From: Pandoraea norimbergensis | GTDB lineage: Bacteria > Pseudomonadota > Gammaproteobacteria > Burkholderiales > Burkholderiaceae | Length of the DNA stretch: 64,000 nucleotides | Direction: 5' to 3' | Assembly: GCF_001465545.3 (NCBI RefSeq) | Contig: NZ_CP013480.3 | Coordinates: 4,092,001 to 4,156,000, forward strand | Shown here: positions 46,825 to 55,851 of the stretch, piece by piece | Numbering within the stretch: position 1 is the first letter of the stretch | Layout of the letters: each line of letters begins with the position of its first letter | Program-made: the position numbers and the translations under genes | Notes under the pieces: generated by a model | Databases searched by the model: none | What the model saw: only the letters and a program-made list of their open reading frames with translations | Told to the model about the DNA's origin: nothing

Positions 46825-47094
46825 TATATCGGCGTCCTTGAGGATTTTTAAAACGAGCACAAGACGATATTTTTGATAATTTCTCTCACAAGAGAGATGT
46901 ATCGACGAACGCTCGACCTCGCTGTAACACACCGTAATAATTCACTCGCCCACCGCTTTTTGCGTCAATTCGCCGAGGCGCAATGACGGTCGCGCTCACA
47001 CATCCCTCCCCCATCCTTTAATGCCTTAACCGATCGACCGCGGGGAAACCATGACACGTTAAGTGACGGGAAAGCTTGGTGCTTCCCGCCTTGT

Positions 47095-47108
47095 GATATA
47101 CGATATAC
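47095..47108. promoter_or_regulatory. Operator-like 14-bp unit upstream of panE
   Basis: GATATACGATATAC, whose complement GTATATCGTATATC is the best match to the shared unit. It lies 64 bases before the panE start, next to a further AT-rich dyad. Confidence 0.65.
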
Positions 47109-47171
47109 AACATTTGATATTAGAAAAATAAAAGGCCAAGTTTCGATTGACCATTTGTGGAGGGAGACTTC

Positions 47172-48185
47172 ATGAAGATTTGCATCTATGGCGCCGGTGC
47201 CATCGGTGGTTATCTCGGCGTGCAGCTTGCGCGCGCCGGGGCCGATGTCAGTCTGGTGGCGCGCGGACCGCATCTCGCGGCGATGCGCGAGCACGGACTC
47301 AAGTTGTTGATCGACGGCGAGGAACGCGTCGCCCAGCTGCGTTGCACCGACGATCCGCGTGAGCTCGGTCCGCAGGACTACGTCATCATCGCGCTCAAGG
47401 CGCACTCAGTGCCGGCGGTACTCGACGCCATGCAGCCGCTCATCGGGCCGGACACTGCGGTGGTGACTGCCGTGAACGGCATTCCCTACTGGTACTTCTA
47501 TAAGCACGGCGGCGCGCTGGAGGGCAGCACCCTCGAGAGCATCGATCCGGGCGGCCGTCAGTGGCGCCAGCTTGGCCCCGAGCGCGCCATCGGCTGCGTC
47601 GTTTATCCGGCCACCGAAGTCGTTGCGCCCGGCGTGATTCAGCACGTGTACGGCAACAAGTTTCCGCTCGGCGAAGCCAGCGGTGAACGTACGCCTCGTG
47701 TGGAAGCGCTGGCAAAGATCATGACCGAAGGCGGGCTCGATGCCCCGATTCGCGAAAACATCCGCGATGAGATCTGGCTCAAGCTGTGGGGCAACCTCTG
47801 CTTCAACCCGATCTCGGCGCTCACGCACGGCACGCTGGACATCATCGCCAGCGATCCGGGCACGCGGGCCGTCGCCCGAGCCATGATGCTCGAAGCCAAA
47901 GCCATCGGCGACAAGCTCGGTGTGCATTTCCGCGTCGACGTCGAGCGTCGTATTAATGGCGCGGGTGCCGTCGGTTCGCACAAGACGTCGATGCTTCAGG
48001 ATCTCGAGCGCGGCCGGGCCATGGAAATCGATCCGCTCGTCTCCGTCGTTCAGGAAATGGGCCGCCTCGCTGGCGTGCCCACGCCCACGCTCGATGTGGT
48101 GCTCGCATTGATTCAGCAACGCGAGTTCATGACCCAGCCCGATGCTGTCGCCGCTGCGCAGGCACGGCTGGCCAAGGCCGCCTGA
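47172..48185 (+). CDS. 2-dehydropantoate 2-reductase homologue (PanE/ApbA family)
   Basis: 337 residues from the ATG at 47172 (GGAGGGAGA upstream). N-terminal Rossmann motif MKICIYGAGAIGGYLGVQLA, the NADPH site RGPHLAAMREHG, and the C-terminal helical domain with the catalytic-lysine region EIWLKLWGNLCFNPISALTH. Ketopantoate reductase makes pantoate for CoA; here it sits among CoA-dependent oxalate genes with the shared operator. The family also contains reductases for other 2-oxo acids, so the true substrate may differ. Confidence 0.85.
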   Translation: MKICIYGAGAIGGYLGVQLARAGADVSLVARGPHLAAMREHGLKLLIDGEERVAQLRCTDDPRELGPQDYVIIALKAHSVPAVLDAMQPLIGPDTAVVTAVNGIPYWYFYKHGGALEGSTLESIDPGGRQWRQLGPERAIGCVVYPATEVVAPGVIQHVYGNKFPLGEASGERTPRVEALAKIMTEGGLDAPIRENIRDEIWLKLWGNLCFNPISALTHGTLDIIASDPGTRAVARAMMLEAKAIGDKLGVHFRVDVERRINGAGAVGSHKTSMLQDLERGRAMEIDPLVSVVQEMGRLAGVPTPTLDVVLALIQQREFMTQPDAVAAAQARLAKAA

Positions 48186-48772
48186 GCGAACTTGCTCGAA
48201 CTGGGGCGAGCCCGAGCCGTTAGCGGGAAATCGCTACTGATATAGAGTGCGTGGCAGGTGGGCGTTGTACTTCGCTTGTCACGCACCCTATCTATATAGA
48301 AGGGCCGGTTGCGGCAACAACCTCAGGGCGGGTCCCGCCGCAGTCGGCCCTGCCCCGCCGGTCCCGATTTGTATTTGGCCCTTTTTGGGTGCCTTCGCCG
48401 CTTGCCTGCTGAATGTACGCAATACCGGCTGTGGTTTCGCGGCAACGCAATATCACCGTTTTCCCCTTTTTGAGGACACCTTCGAGCACGCGACTGACAG
48501 CGCACGATCATCGCGTCCCGAAATCCACACTCTTGCACGCCAACCGGACACTTGAGGAGGTCAGCGCCGCGCATCGACCCGCCCGGCACTATCGGAAAAA
48601 GAGACAAAATCGGCCCATCGACTGGGGGTGACACCCATAGAACGTCCCGAAAAACGATAAATTTTGATATTCCGTATGTGGTATATCTTGAGACTTGCTG
48701 CGTTGCGACATACAATGCAAAGCAAGTTCTCCCCCACGTACTGATCAATTTTCGTCTTTCAGGAGTGTCATC
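48186..48772. other. Intergenic region downstream of panE
   Basis: 587 bases without a supportable gene. It holds the AT-rich operator-like unit at 48667-48680 and the ribosome-binding site of the 72-residue gene. Reading frames on either strand lack ribosome-binding sites and family resemblance; a decayed gene is possible. Confidence 0.5.
48667..48680. promoter_or_regulatory. Operator-like unit upstream of the membrane protein/GntR pair
   Basis: ATATTCCGTATGTG, followed by GGTATATC, is a weaker copy of the shared unit, 93 bases before the 72-residue gene. It suggests autoregulation of the GntR gene. Confidence 0.45.
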
Positions 48773-48991
48773 ATGTTTGTCGCTGCGCTGACTTTGCTCG
48801 CCCTCGCTGCCGCCCTCGCCACCGGTATTGCCATGGTTCATCTGTATGCATCGCTGCCGGCGTCGATGCTTGAAAAGGCCGAGAAGAACGGCCGCTTCGC
48901 TTACCTGGCGGAAACCACGCAGGCAATCGAATCGGGTAAACTCGTCACGAAGCCGGCAACCGTCGTGGGGCAGCAAGCATTGCGCCTCTGA
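48773..48991 (+). CDS. Small membrane protein (72 aa)
   Basis: AGGAGTGTCATC precedes the ATG at 48773. One N-terminal membrane helix (FVAALTLLALAAALATGIAM) is followed by a soluble segment of about 48 residues. No family recognised. It ends 29 bases before the GntR gene on the same strand, so the two are probably co-transcribed. Possible role: a small partner of a transporter or sensor of the oxalate system. Confidence 0.7.
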   Translation: MFVAALTLLALAAALATGIAMVHLYASLPASMLEKAEKNGRFAYLAETTQAIESGKLVTKPATVVGQQALRL

Positions 48992-49020
48992 GGAGGCCGT
49001 AATACCTAGGAGACTATTGC

Positions 49021-49734
49021 ATGTCCCTGATCACCCCAACTCCGGAGCGAGTGACACCACTCGCGCTGGGGCCGATCGATACCACCACGAGTTTTCGTAA
49101 TCAGGCGTATGCGCGGCTGAAAAAAGCCATCGCAGATGCTGATATCTATAACCGGAAAGAAGAGATCCGCCTGGACGAGCGTCAGCTCATCCAGGAGCTT
49201 GGCGTTTCGCGCACCCCGATTCGCGAAGCGATGACCTTGCTGGAACAGGAAGGTTTTCTGCGTACTGTGCCGCGTCGTGGCATCTTCATCATCCGCAAGA
49301 CCAAGCGTGAAATCGTCGAGATGATTCAGATGTGGGCCGCCCTTGAGGGCATGTCGGCCCGTCTGGCAACGCTGCATGCGTCGGACGACGAAATCGCGAA
49401 GCTGCGCCATCTGTTCGACGAATTCGTCAATGCACCGCCGACGGACCACATCGAAGAGTATTCCGACGCCAACATCGACTTCCATCAGGCGCTGATCAAT
49501 CTTGGCGGCTCGCAAGCGATTGCGAACACCATCAAGAACCTGTTCATTCACGTACGTGCCATTCGTAAAGTGACGATCGCTCAGAACGACCGGGCCGCAC
49601 GCTCGATTGTCGACCACCTGAAGATCATTACTGCGCTGGAAAAACGCGATACGGAACTGGCCGAGAAGCTTGCGCGCGACCACACCCTCGGTCTGGCCGC
49701 GTTCGTCGAAGAGCATTGCGACTTCCTCGACTGA
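49021..49734 (+). CDS. GntR-family regulator (FCD), probable oxalate-regulon regulator
   Basis: 237 residues, AGGAGACTATTGC before the ATG. Winged helix KKAIADADIYNRKEEIRLDE, LGVSRTPIREAMTLLEQEG, then an FCD domain with acid-ligand histidines (for example NIDFHQALINLGG). It is the only DNA-binding regulator inside the oxalate/fds island, and FCD regulators bind AT-rich palindromes such as the shared unit found at five loci here. Inference: it senses an oxalate-pathway metabolite. Confidence 0.92.
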   Translation: MSLITPTPERVTPLALGPIDTTTSFRNQAYARLKKAIADADIYNRKEEIRLDERQLIQELGVSRTPIREAMTLLEQEGFLRTVPRRGIFIIRKTKREIVEMIQMWAALEGMSARLATLHASDDEIAKLRHLFDEFVNAPPTDHIEEYSDANIDFHQALINLGGSQAIANTIKNLFIHVRAIRKVTIAQNDRAARSIVDHLKIITALEKRDTELAEKLARDHTLGLAAFVEEHCDFLD

Positions 49735-49787
49735 TCGGTATGACCGGCGGCTGACGTCCGCCAAGCGCATCGCATCTGCGCACAAAG

Positions 49788-49822
49788 AAAGCCAGCCGCA
49801 CACTCGTGCCGCTGGCTTTTTT
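49788..49822 (+). terminator. Terminator of the GntR gene
   Basis: AAAGCCAGC and GCTGGCTTT form the stem, with GCAC/GTGC pairing above, followed by TTTTTT, 54 bases past the stop at 49734. Confidence 0.9.
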
Positions 49823-50008
49823 GTTTCCCCGCCCTTCCCGCCCGACTCCACGGCATACTCTATTAGCCGCACTCTGCGCGTCGCGCTCGCCGACGCCCCG
49901 CATCACCCCGTCGTTCACGTCATTCGCATCATCCAAGTCACCCGACCCCGGCCACCTCGGCCACCTCGGGTAAACGAGCCTGCCAAACGCCCTCTCAAGC
50001 TATTGCAC

Positions 50009-50036
50009 GTATACCGTATATCATATATCGTGTTTC
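50009..50036. promoter_or_regulatory. Operator-like tandem 14-bp units upstream of fds
   Basis: GTATACCGTATATC followed directly by ATATATCGTGTTTC. They lie after the GntR terminator and about 370 bases before fdsG; no gene was found in 49823-50407, so they probably control a long fds leader or an unseen small transcript. Confidence 0.6.
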
Positions 50037-50407
50037 ACATACTGATGCTTCGGCACCGACAAGACGGCCACTCCCCATGCCGCCCCTGACGTGACGAAGC
50101 GCCGCCCGGGAAAGTGGGCGACAAGCCGCTCGCGGATCAGCGAGGCTTGGCAGTTCCGGTTCATGATGTAAGCAACGGGCGAGAGGCCAGCTCGTGCGGC
50201 ATATGGTGGGGGCTATGTGCCGCACACGCATCCGGCGTCAACGCTAATCGCTAGACCCGAGCCGCGTCTTCCGGATGCGTTTTTATCGGGCCTCTCGCCC
50301 CGGGGCAAGCCGAACAGGTTTGCCGGAATTTAATTGCGGTAGACAAAACATATTCATACCCGCAGGTGCGCCGTTCCCCCCGGCAAGCCAAACAGGAGAC
50401 AACTGCC

Positions 50408-50875
50408 ATGCGCGAGGCTTATTCCGTCGCGACGGTGCAAGCGATTCTGGACGCTCATGCAGCGCAGGAAGGGCCGCTATTGCCCATCCTCCACGACGTT
50501 CAGGAAGCCTTCGGCTTCGTGCCCCCGGACGCCGTGCCCGTTATCGCCAACGCCCTCAATCTCTCGCGCGCCGAAGTTCACGGCGTGATCACGTTCTATC
50601 ACCACTTCCGCACCAGTGCGCCGCCGCGCCACGTGGTGCAGATTTGTCGTGCCGAAGCCTGTCAGAGCATGGGGGCCGACGCCCTCGTGGCGCATGCCGA
50701 GCGCGTCATCGGTTGCGCGATGCACGCCCATAGCGGCGATGTCGCGCTAGAACCCGTGTTTTGCCTTGGCCAGTGCGCCACGTCGCCGGCCATCACCATC
50801 GACGACAAGCTGCACGCGCGCGTCACCCCCGAGAAATTCGACCGCCTGCTCGCCCGCGCGAAGGATGCCGTATGA
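50408..50875 (+). CDS. fdsG: NAD-dependent formate dehydrogenase gamma subunit
   Basis: 155 residues from the ATG at 50408 (AGGAGACAACTGCC). NuoE-like thioredoxin-fold [2Fe-2S] protein: LPILHDVQEAFGFVP, VHGVITFYHHF, cysteines in CRAEACQSMGA and VFCLGQCATSPA. Part of the soluble molybdenum formate dehydrogenase; passes electrons to the flavin subunit. Overlaps fdsB by four bases. Confidence 0.95.
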   Translation: MREAYSVATVQAILDAHAAQEGPLLPILHDVQEAFGFVPPDAVPVIANALNLSRAEVHGVITFYHHFRTSAPPRHVVQICRAEACQSMGADALVAHAERVIGCAMHAHSGDVALEPVFCLGQCATSPAITIDDKLHARVTPEKFDRLLARAKDAV

Positions 50876-52473
50876 GCCAAGCTCCCGCCCAATCCAGCCC
50901 ATCGACCGGCACCGTGCGTCTCTACCTGCCGCGCGACTCTGCCGCCCTCGCCCTCGGTGCCGACGAAGTCGCCGAGGCCATCGTCGCTGAAGCGGCCGCA
51001 CGCGGCATTGCCATCGAACTGGTACGCAACGGCACGCGCGGCATGCTCTGGCTCGAACCGCTGCTCGAAGTCGCCACGCCGGCAGGCCGCGTCGCTTACG
51101 GCCCGGTCGAGGTCGACGACGTGCCGGCCCTGTTCGATGCGAACGTCATCACCGGTGGCGATCACCCGCTCGCACTCGGCCTGACCGAAGAAATCCCGTA
51201 TCTGAAGCAGCAGGAACGTCTCACGTTCGCCCGCGTGGGCGTGACCGATCCCGTCTCGGTCGACGATTACGTCGCTCACGACGGCTATCGCGGCCTGCGC
51301 AACGTCCTCGCCATGGACGGTGCCGCCATCGTCACGCAAGTCACCGATTCGGGCCTGCGCGGCCGAGGCGGCGCAGCCTTCCCGACCGGCATCAAGTGGA
51401 AGACAGTACTGAACACGCCGTCGGCACAGAAGTACATCGTCTGCAACGCCGACGAAGGCGACTCCGGCACGTTTGCCGACCGCATGCTGATGGAAGGCGA
51501 CCCGCTCGTACTTGTCGAAGGCATGACCATTGGCGGCATCGCCGTCGGCGCCACGCGCGGCTACATCTACGTACGTAGCGAGTACCCGCATTCGATTGAC
51601 GTACTCAACGAAGCCATCGTCAACGCGAAGGCCGCCGGCTATCTCGGCGAGAACATTCTCGGCTCGGGCAAGACGTTCCATCTGGAAGTGCGCAAGGCCG
51701 CCGGCGCGTATGTCTGCGGCGAAGAGACCGCGTTGCTCGAAAGCCTCGAAGGCAAGCGCGGTGTGGTGCGCGCCAAGCCGCCGCTGCCCGCCATCGAAGG
51801 TCTGTTCGGCCAGCCGACGGTCATCAACAACGTGATCTCGCTGGCCTCGGTGCCGATCATCATGGATCGCGGCGCCGACTTCTATAAGAACTTCGGCATG
51901 GGCCGCTCGCGCGGCACGCTGCCGATTCAGCTGGCGGGCAACATCAAGTACGGCGGCCTGATCGAGAAGGCCTTCGGTGTCACGCTGCGCGAGATTCTGT
52001 ACGACTACGGCGGTGGCGCCATTACCGGCCGCCCGCTGCGCGCCGTGCAAGTCGGCGGCCCGCTCGGCTCGTATCTGCCCGAATCGCAGTGGGACACGCC
52101 GCTCGACTACGAAGCGTTTGCTGCGCTGTGGGCCGTGCTCGGTCACGGCGGCATCGTGGCCCACGACGACACCGTCGATCTCGCCAAGCTGGCGCGCTAC
52201 GCGATGGAGTTCTGCACCATCGAATCGTGCGGCAAATGCACGCCGTGCCGCATCGGCTCGACGCGCGGCGTCGAAGTGATGGACCGCATCATCGACGGGC
52301 GCGACCGTCCCAAACAGATCAAATTGTTGCGCGACCTGTGCGACACCATGCTGGCCGGCTCGCTGTGCGCGATGGGCGGCATGACGCCCTACCCCGTGCT
52401 GTCGGCACTGAACCATTTCCCCGAAGACTTCGGCGCGGCTGAAGCATCGAACCAGCCGACTAAGGCCGCCTAG
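50872..52473 (+). CDS. fdsB: NAD-dependent formate dehydrogenase beta (diaphorase) subunit
   Basis: 533 residues from the ATG overlapping the fdsG stop. An N-terminal thioredoxin-like part is followed by the NuoF-like domain with FMN/NAD-binding GLRGRGGAAFPTGIKW and CNADEGDSGTFADR, and the [4Fe-4S] ligands ESCGKCTPCRIGSTRG plus a later Cys in GSLCAMGG. It reduces NAD with electrons from formate. Confidence 0.96.
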   Translation: MSQAPAQSSPSTGTVRLYLPRDSAALALGADEVAEAIVAEAAARGIAIELVRNGTRGMLWLEPLLEVATPAGRVAYGPVEVDDVPALFDANVITGGDHPLALGLTEEIPYLKQQERLTFARVGVTDPVSVDDYVAHDGYRGLRNVLAMDGAAIVTQVTDSGLRGRGGAAFPTGIKWKTVLNTPSAQKYIVCNADEGDSGTFADRMLMEGDPLVLVEGMTIGGIAVGATRGYIYVRSEYPHSIDVLNEAIVNAKAAGYLGENILGSGKTFHLEVRKAAGAYVCGEETALLESLEGKRGVVRAKPPLPAIEGLFGQPTVINNVISLASVPIIMDRGADFYKNFGMGRSRGTLPIQLAGNIKYGGLIEKAFGVTLREILYDYGGGAITGRPLRAVQVGGPLGSYLPESQWDTPLDYEAFAALWAVLGHGGIVAHDDTVDLAKLARYAMEFCTIESCGKCTPCRIGSTRGVEVMDRIIDGRDRPKQIKLLRDLCDTMLAGSLCAMGGMTPYPVLSALNHFPEDFGAAEASNQPTKAA

Positions 52474-52486
52474 GAGAGCCCTCACC

Positions 52487-55351
52487 ATGATGGACCCGAT
52501 GTTCGAAAAGGATTACGGCACGCCGCGTCGCGAGTCGCAGAAAGAAGTCACGCTGGAAATCGACGGCGAGCAGATCACCGTGCCCGCCGGCACGTCGATC
52601 ATGCGTGCGGCGTCCGAAGGCGGCGTGAACGTGCCCAAGCTGTGCGCCACCGACTCGCTGGAGCCGTTCGGCTCGTGCCGCCTGTGTCTGGTGGAAATCG
52701 AAGGCCGTCGCGGCTTCCCCGCGTCGTGCACCACGCCGGTTGAGCCGGGCATGAAAGTGCGCACGCAAACGCCGAAGTTGCAGGAGCTGCGCAAGGGCGT
52801 GATGGAGCTGTACATCTCCGATCACCCGCTCGACTGCCTGACCTGTGCGGCGAACGGCGACTGCGAATTGCAGGACATGGCCGGTGTCACGGGCCTGCGC
52901 GAAGTGCGCTACGGCTTCGACGGCGCCAACCACTTCGACAGCCAGAAAGACGAAACCAACCCCTACTTCACCTACGACGCCTCGAAGTGCATCGTTTGCA
53001 ATCGCTGCGTTCGTGCGTGTGAAGAAACGCAGGGCACGTTTGCGCTGACGATCTCGGGCCGCGGCTTCGAAGCCCGCGTCTCACCGGGGCAGGATCAGCC
53101 GTTCATGGATTCGGAATGCGTGTCGTGCGGCGCCTGCGTGGCCGCCTGCCCGACCGCAACACTGCAAGAGAAGTCCGTCATTCACCTCGGTCAGGCCGAG
53201 CACGCCAAGGTCACCACCTGCGCCTATTGCGGCGTGGGCTGCTCGCTCAAGGCGGAGATGAAGGGCAATGAAGTCGTGCGCATGGTGCCGCACAAGGACG
53301 GTCAGGCCAACGAAGGTCACGCCTGCGTGAAGGGCCGCTTCGCATGGGGCTACGCCACGCACAAGGACCGCATCCTTACGCCGAAGATCCGCAAGAAGAT
53401 CACCGACCCGTGGCAAGAAGTGTCGTGGGACGAGGCGCTCGACTACGCCGCGTCGGAGTTCAAGCGCATTCAGGCCAAATACGGTCGTGACTCGATCGGC
53501 GGTCTGGTGTCGTCGCGCTGCACGAACGAGGAAGACTACCTCGTGCAAAAACTCGTGCGCGCCGCCTTCGGTAACAACAACGTCGACACCTGCGCCCGTG
53601 TGTGCCACTCGCCGACCGGCTACGGCCTGAAAGCCACGCTCGGTGAATCGGCCGGTACGCAAACGTTCAAGTCGGTCGAACACTCAGACGTGATTCTGGT
53701 GATGGGTGCGAACCCGACCGACGGCCACCCGGTGTTCGGCTCGCGCATGAAGAAGCGTTTGCGCGAAGGCGCCAAGCTGATCGTGATCGACCCGCGTCGC
53801 ATCGATCTGGTGAAGAGCCCGCACATCCACGCCGATTACCACCTGCAACTGCGCCCCGGCACGAACGTGGCGATGGTCAATGCCCTCGCCCACGTGATCG
53901 TCACCGAAGGTCTGATGGCCGATGACTTCATCGCCGAGCGCTGTGAAGACCGTGCCTTCGGCCAATGGCGTGACTTCGTCTCCCGCGCAGAAAATTCGCC
54001 GGAAGCCACCGAAGTGCACACCGGCGTGCCGGCGCATCTGGTGCGTGGTGCCGCGCGTCTGTACGCCACCGGCGGCAACGCAGCGATTTACTACGGGCTG
54101 GGCGTGACCGAGCATGCGCAAGGCTCCACGACTGTGATCGGCATCGCCAACCTCTCGATGGCCACGGGCAACATCGGCCGCGAAGGCGTGGGTGTCAACC
54201 CGTTGCGCGGTCAGAACAACGTGCAGGGCTCGTGCGACATGGGCGCCTTCCCGCACGAACTGCCGGGCTATCGCCACGTCTCGGATGCCAGCGCACGTGC
54301 GCTGTTTGAAGCCGAATGGGGCGTCGAACTGCAATCGGAGCCGGGCCTGCGGATTCCGAACATGTTCGATGCCGCGCTCTCGGGCACCTTCATGGGCCTG
54401 TACTGCCAAGGCGAGGACATCGTACAGTCCGACCCGAACACGCAGCACGTGACCCACGCGCTGGAGCAGATGGAGTGCATCGTCGTGCAGGACATCTTCC
54501 TGAACGAAACCGCCAAGTACGCCCACGTGCTGCTGCCCGGTTCGTCGTTCCTGGAGAAGGACGGCACGTTCACCAACGCCGAGCGCCGTATCTCGCGCGT
54601 GCGTCAGGTGATGCCGCCGCGCGGTGGTTACGCCGACTGGGAAGTGACGATCATGCTCGCCAAGCGTCTGGGCTACGAGATGAACTACTCGCACCCGTCG
54701 GAAATCATGGACGAAATCGCACGCCTGACGCCGACGTTCAGCGGGGTGAGCTACGCCAGACTCGACGAGTTGGGCAGCGTGCAATGGCCGTGTAATGCCG
54801 AAGCACCGGAAGGCACCCCGGTCATGCACATCGACGAATTCGTGCGCGGCAAGGGCAAGTTCCTGATCACGCAGTACGTGCCGACCGACGAAAAGGTGAC
54901 GCGCCGCTTCCCGCTCATTCTGACCACGGGCCGGATTCTGTCGCAGTACAACGTCGGCGCACAGACGCGTCGTACCGACAACAACCACTGGCACAGTGAA
55001 GACCGGCTCGAGCTCCATCCCCATGACGCAGAAGAACGCGGCGTGAAGGATGGCGACTGGGTCGGCATTCAGAGCCGTGCGGGCGAGACGGTGCTGCGCG
55101 CGATCGTGAGCGATCGCATGCAGCCGGGCGTGGTGTACACGACGTTCCACTTCCCGGAGTCGGGAGCCAACGTCATCACGACCGACAACTCGGACTGGGC
55201 GACCAACTGCCCCGAGTACAAGGTAACGGCGGTGCAGGTCACGCCGGTGGCACAGCCGTCGGATTGGCAGCGCCAGTACTCGGACTTCAATCGTCAGCAG
55301 GAAGCGTTTCTGGGCCACGCACAGGGCGCGGCTGAAGCGAACGCGGGGTAA
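52487..55351 (+). CDS. fdsA: NAD-dependent formate dehydrogenase alpha subunit (Mo, Cys-type)
   Basis: 954 residues; AGGAGAG before the ATG. An N-terminal NuoG-like part carries [2Fe-2S] (GSCRLCLVEIEG), CLTCAANGDCELQ, and ferredoxin motifs CIVCNRCVRAC and CVSCGACVAAC; then CAYCGVGCSLK and the bis-MGD domain. The Mo ligand is Cys373 in DTCARVCHSPTGYGLK, where fdoG has Sec in ARV-U-HGPT. The C-terminus has the MGD-binding beta barrel. Oxidises cytoplasmic formate to CO2. Confidence 0.97.
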   Translation: MMDPMFEKDYGTPRRESQKEVTLEIDGEQITVPAGTSIMRAASEGGVNVPKLCATDSLEPFGSCRLCLVEIEGRRGFPASCTTPVEPGMKVRTQTPKLQELRKGVMELYISDHPLDCLTCAANGDCELQDMAGVTGLREVRYGFDGANHFDSQKDETNPYFTYDASKCIVCNRCVRACEETQGTFALTISGRGFEARVSPGQDQPFMDSECVSCGACVAACPTATLQEKSVIHLGQAEHAKVTTCAYCGVGCSLKAEMKGNEVVRMVPHKDGQANEGHACVKGRFAWGYATHKDRILTPKIRKKITDPWQEVSWDEALDYAASEFKRIQAKYGRDSIGGLVSSRCTNEEDYLVQKLVRAAFGNNNVDTCARVCHSPTGYGLKATLGESAGTQTFKSVEHSDVILVMGANPTDGHPVFGSRMKKRLREGAKLIVIDPRRIDLVKSPHIHADYHLQLRPGTNVAMVNALAHVIVTEGLMADDFIAERCEDRAFGQWRDFVSRAENSPEATEVHTGVPAHLVRGAARLYATGGNAAIYYGLGVTEHAQGSTTVIGIANLSMATGNIGREGVGVNPLRGQNNVQGSCDMGAFPHELPGYRHVSDASARALFEAEWGVELQSEPGLRIPNMFDAALSGTFMGLYCQGEDIVQSDPNTQHVTHALEQMECIVVQDIFLNETAKYAHVLLPGSSFLEKDGTFTNAERRISRVRQVMPPRGGYADWEVTIMLAKRLGYEMNYSHPSEIMDEIARLTPTFSGVSYARLDELGSVQWPCNAEAPEGTPVMHIDEFVRGKGKFLITQYVPTDEKVTRRFPLILTTGRILSQYNVGAQTRRTDNNHWHSEDRLELHPHDAEERGVKDGDWVGIQSRAGETVLRAIVSDRMQPGVVYTTFHFPESGANVITTDNSDWATNCPEYKVTAVQVTPVAQPSDWQRQYSDFNRQQEAFLGHAQGAAEANAG

Positions 55352-55563
55352 GAGTTTGGCCGGGTTTGCTTAAGGGGAACCAGGGCAACCAAGACAATCC
55401 GCGTCCATCGCCGGGTGCCGGCGGGCTTCATCGTCCAACGCCATGAGACGATGCGGCGGACGCAGGATTGTCCACGGGACTGCCCCGTGCAGCAGGCCCG
55501 TAAAGCGACGGACTAGCGGACCAACGGAAAGACAGCGGATTACGAGAGGGGACAGAACAGATC

Positions 55564-55797
55564 ATGGACACCGACAATCTGGTCAAGATGGCCAATCAGA
55601 TCGGCGATTTCTTCGAGACGATGCCCGACCGCGACGAAGCGCTCGAGAGCATTGCGGGGCACTTGCGTCGCTTCTGGGCACCGCGCATGCGCATGACGAT
55701 TCTCGAACATCTCGAATCGACCGACGGTCACGGCATGCGCGAAATCGTGGTGGCAGCCATCACGGCCCATCGTGCGGAGCTTTGGCCGCGCAGCTGA
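55564..55797 (+). CDS. fdsD: Formate dehydrogenase delta subunit
   Basis: 77 residues. LVKMANQIGDFFETMPDRDE, IAGHLRRFWAPRMRM and a helical C-terminus are the FdsD signature. It is a small accessory subunit of the Fds complex. It lies 212 bases after fdsA, and the usual fdsC (FdhD-type sulfurtransferase) is not between them; no frame in that gap looks like it. Confidence 0.9.
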   Translation: MDTDNLVKMANQIGDFFETMPDRDEALESIAGHLRRFWAPRMRMTILEHLESTDGHGMREIVVAAITAHRAELWPRS

Positions 55798-55851
55798 ACG
55801 CAGAAAAAACCGGTGCCGGAGAACGCCTCAGACATCGGCTCATTCACCGGC

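Noticed and set aside
48323..48976. Minus-strand frame of 217 codons in the gap after panE
   Set aside because: Runs antisense to the small membrane protein gene, with no recognised domain or ribosome-binding site.
50662..52488. Minus-strand frame of 608 codons
   Set aside because: Antisense to fdsG and fdsB.
53684..55318. Minus-strand frame of 544 codons
   Set aside because: Antisense to fdsA.
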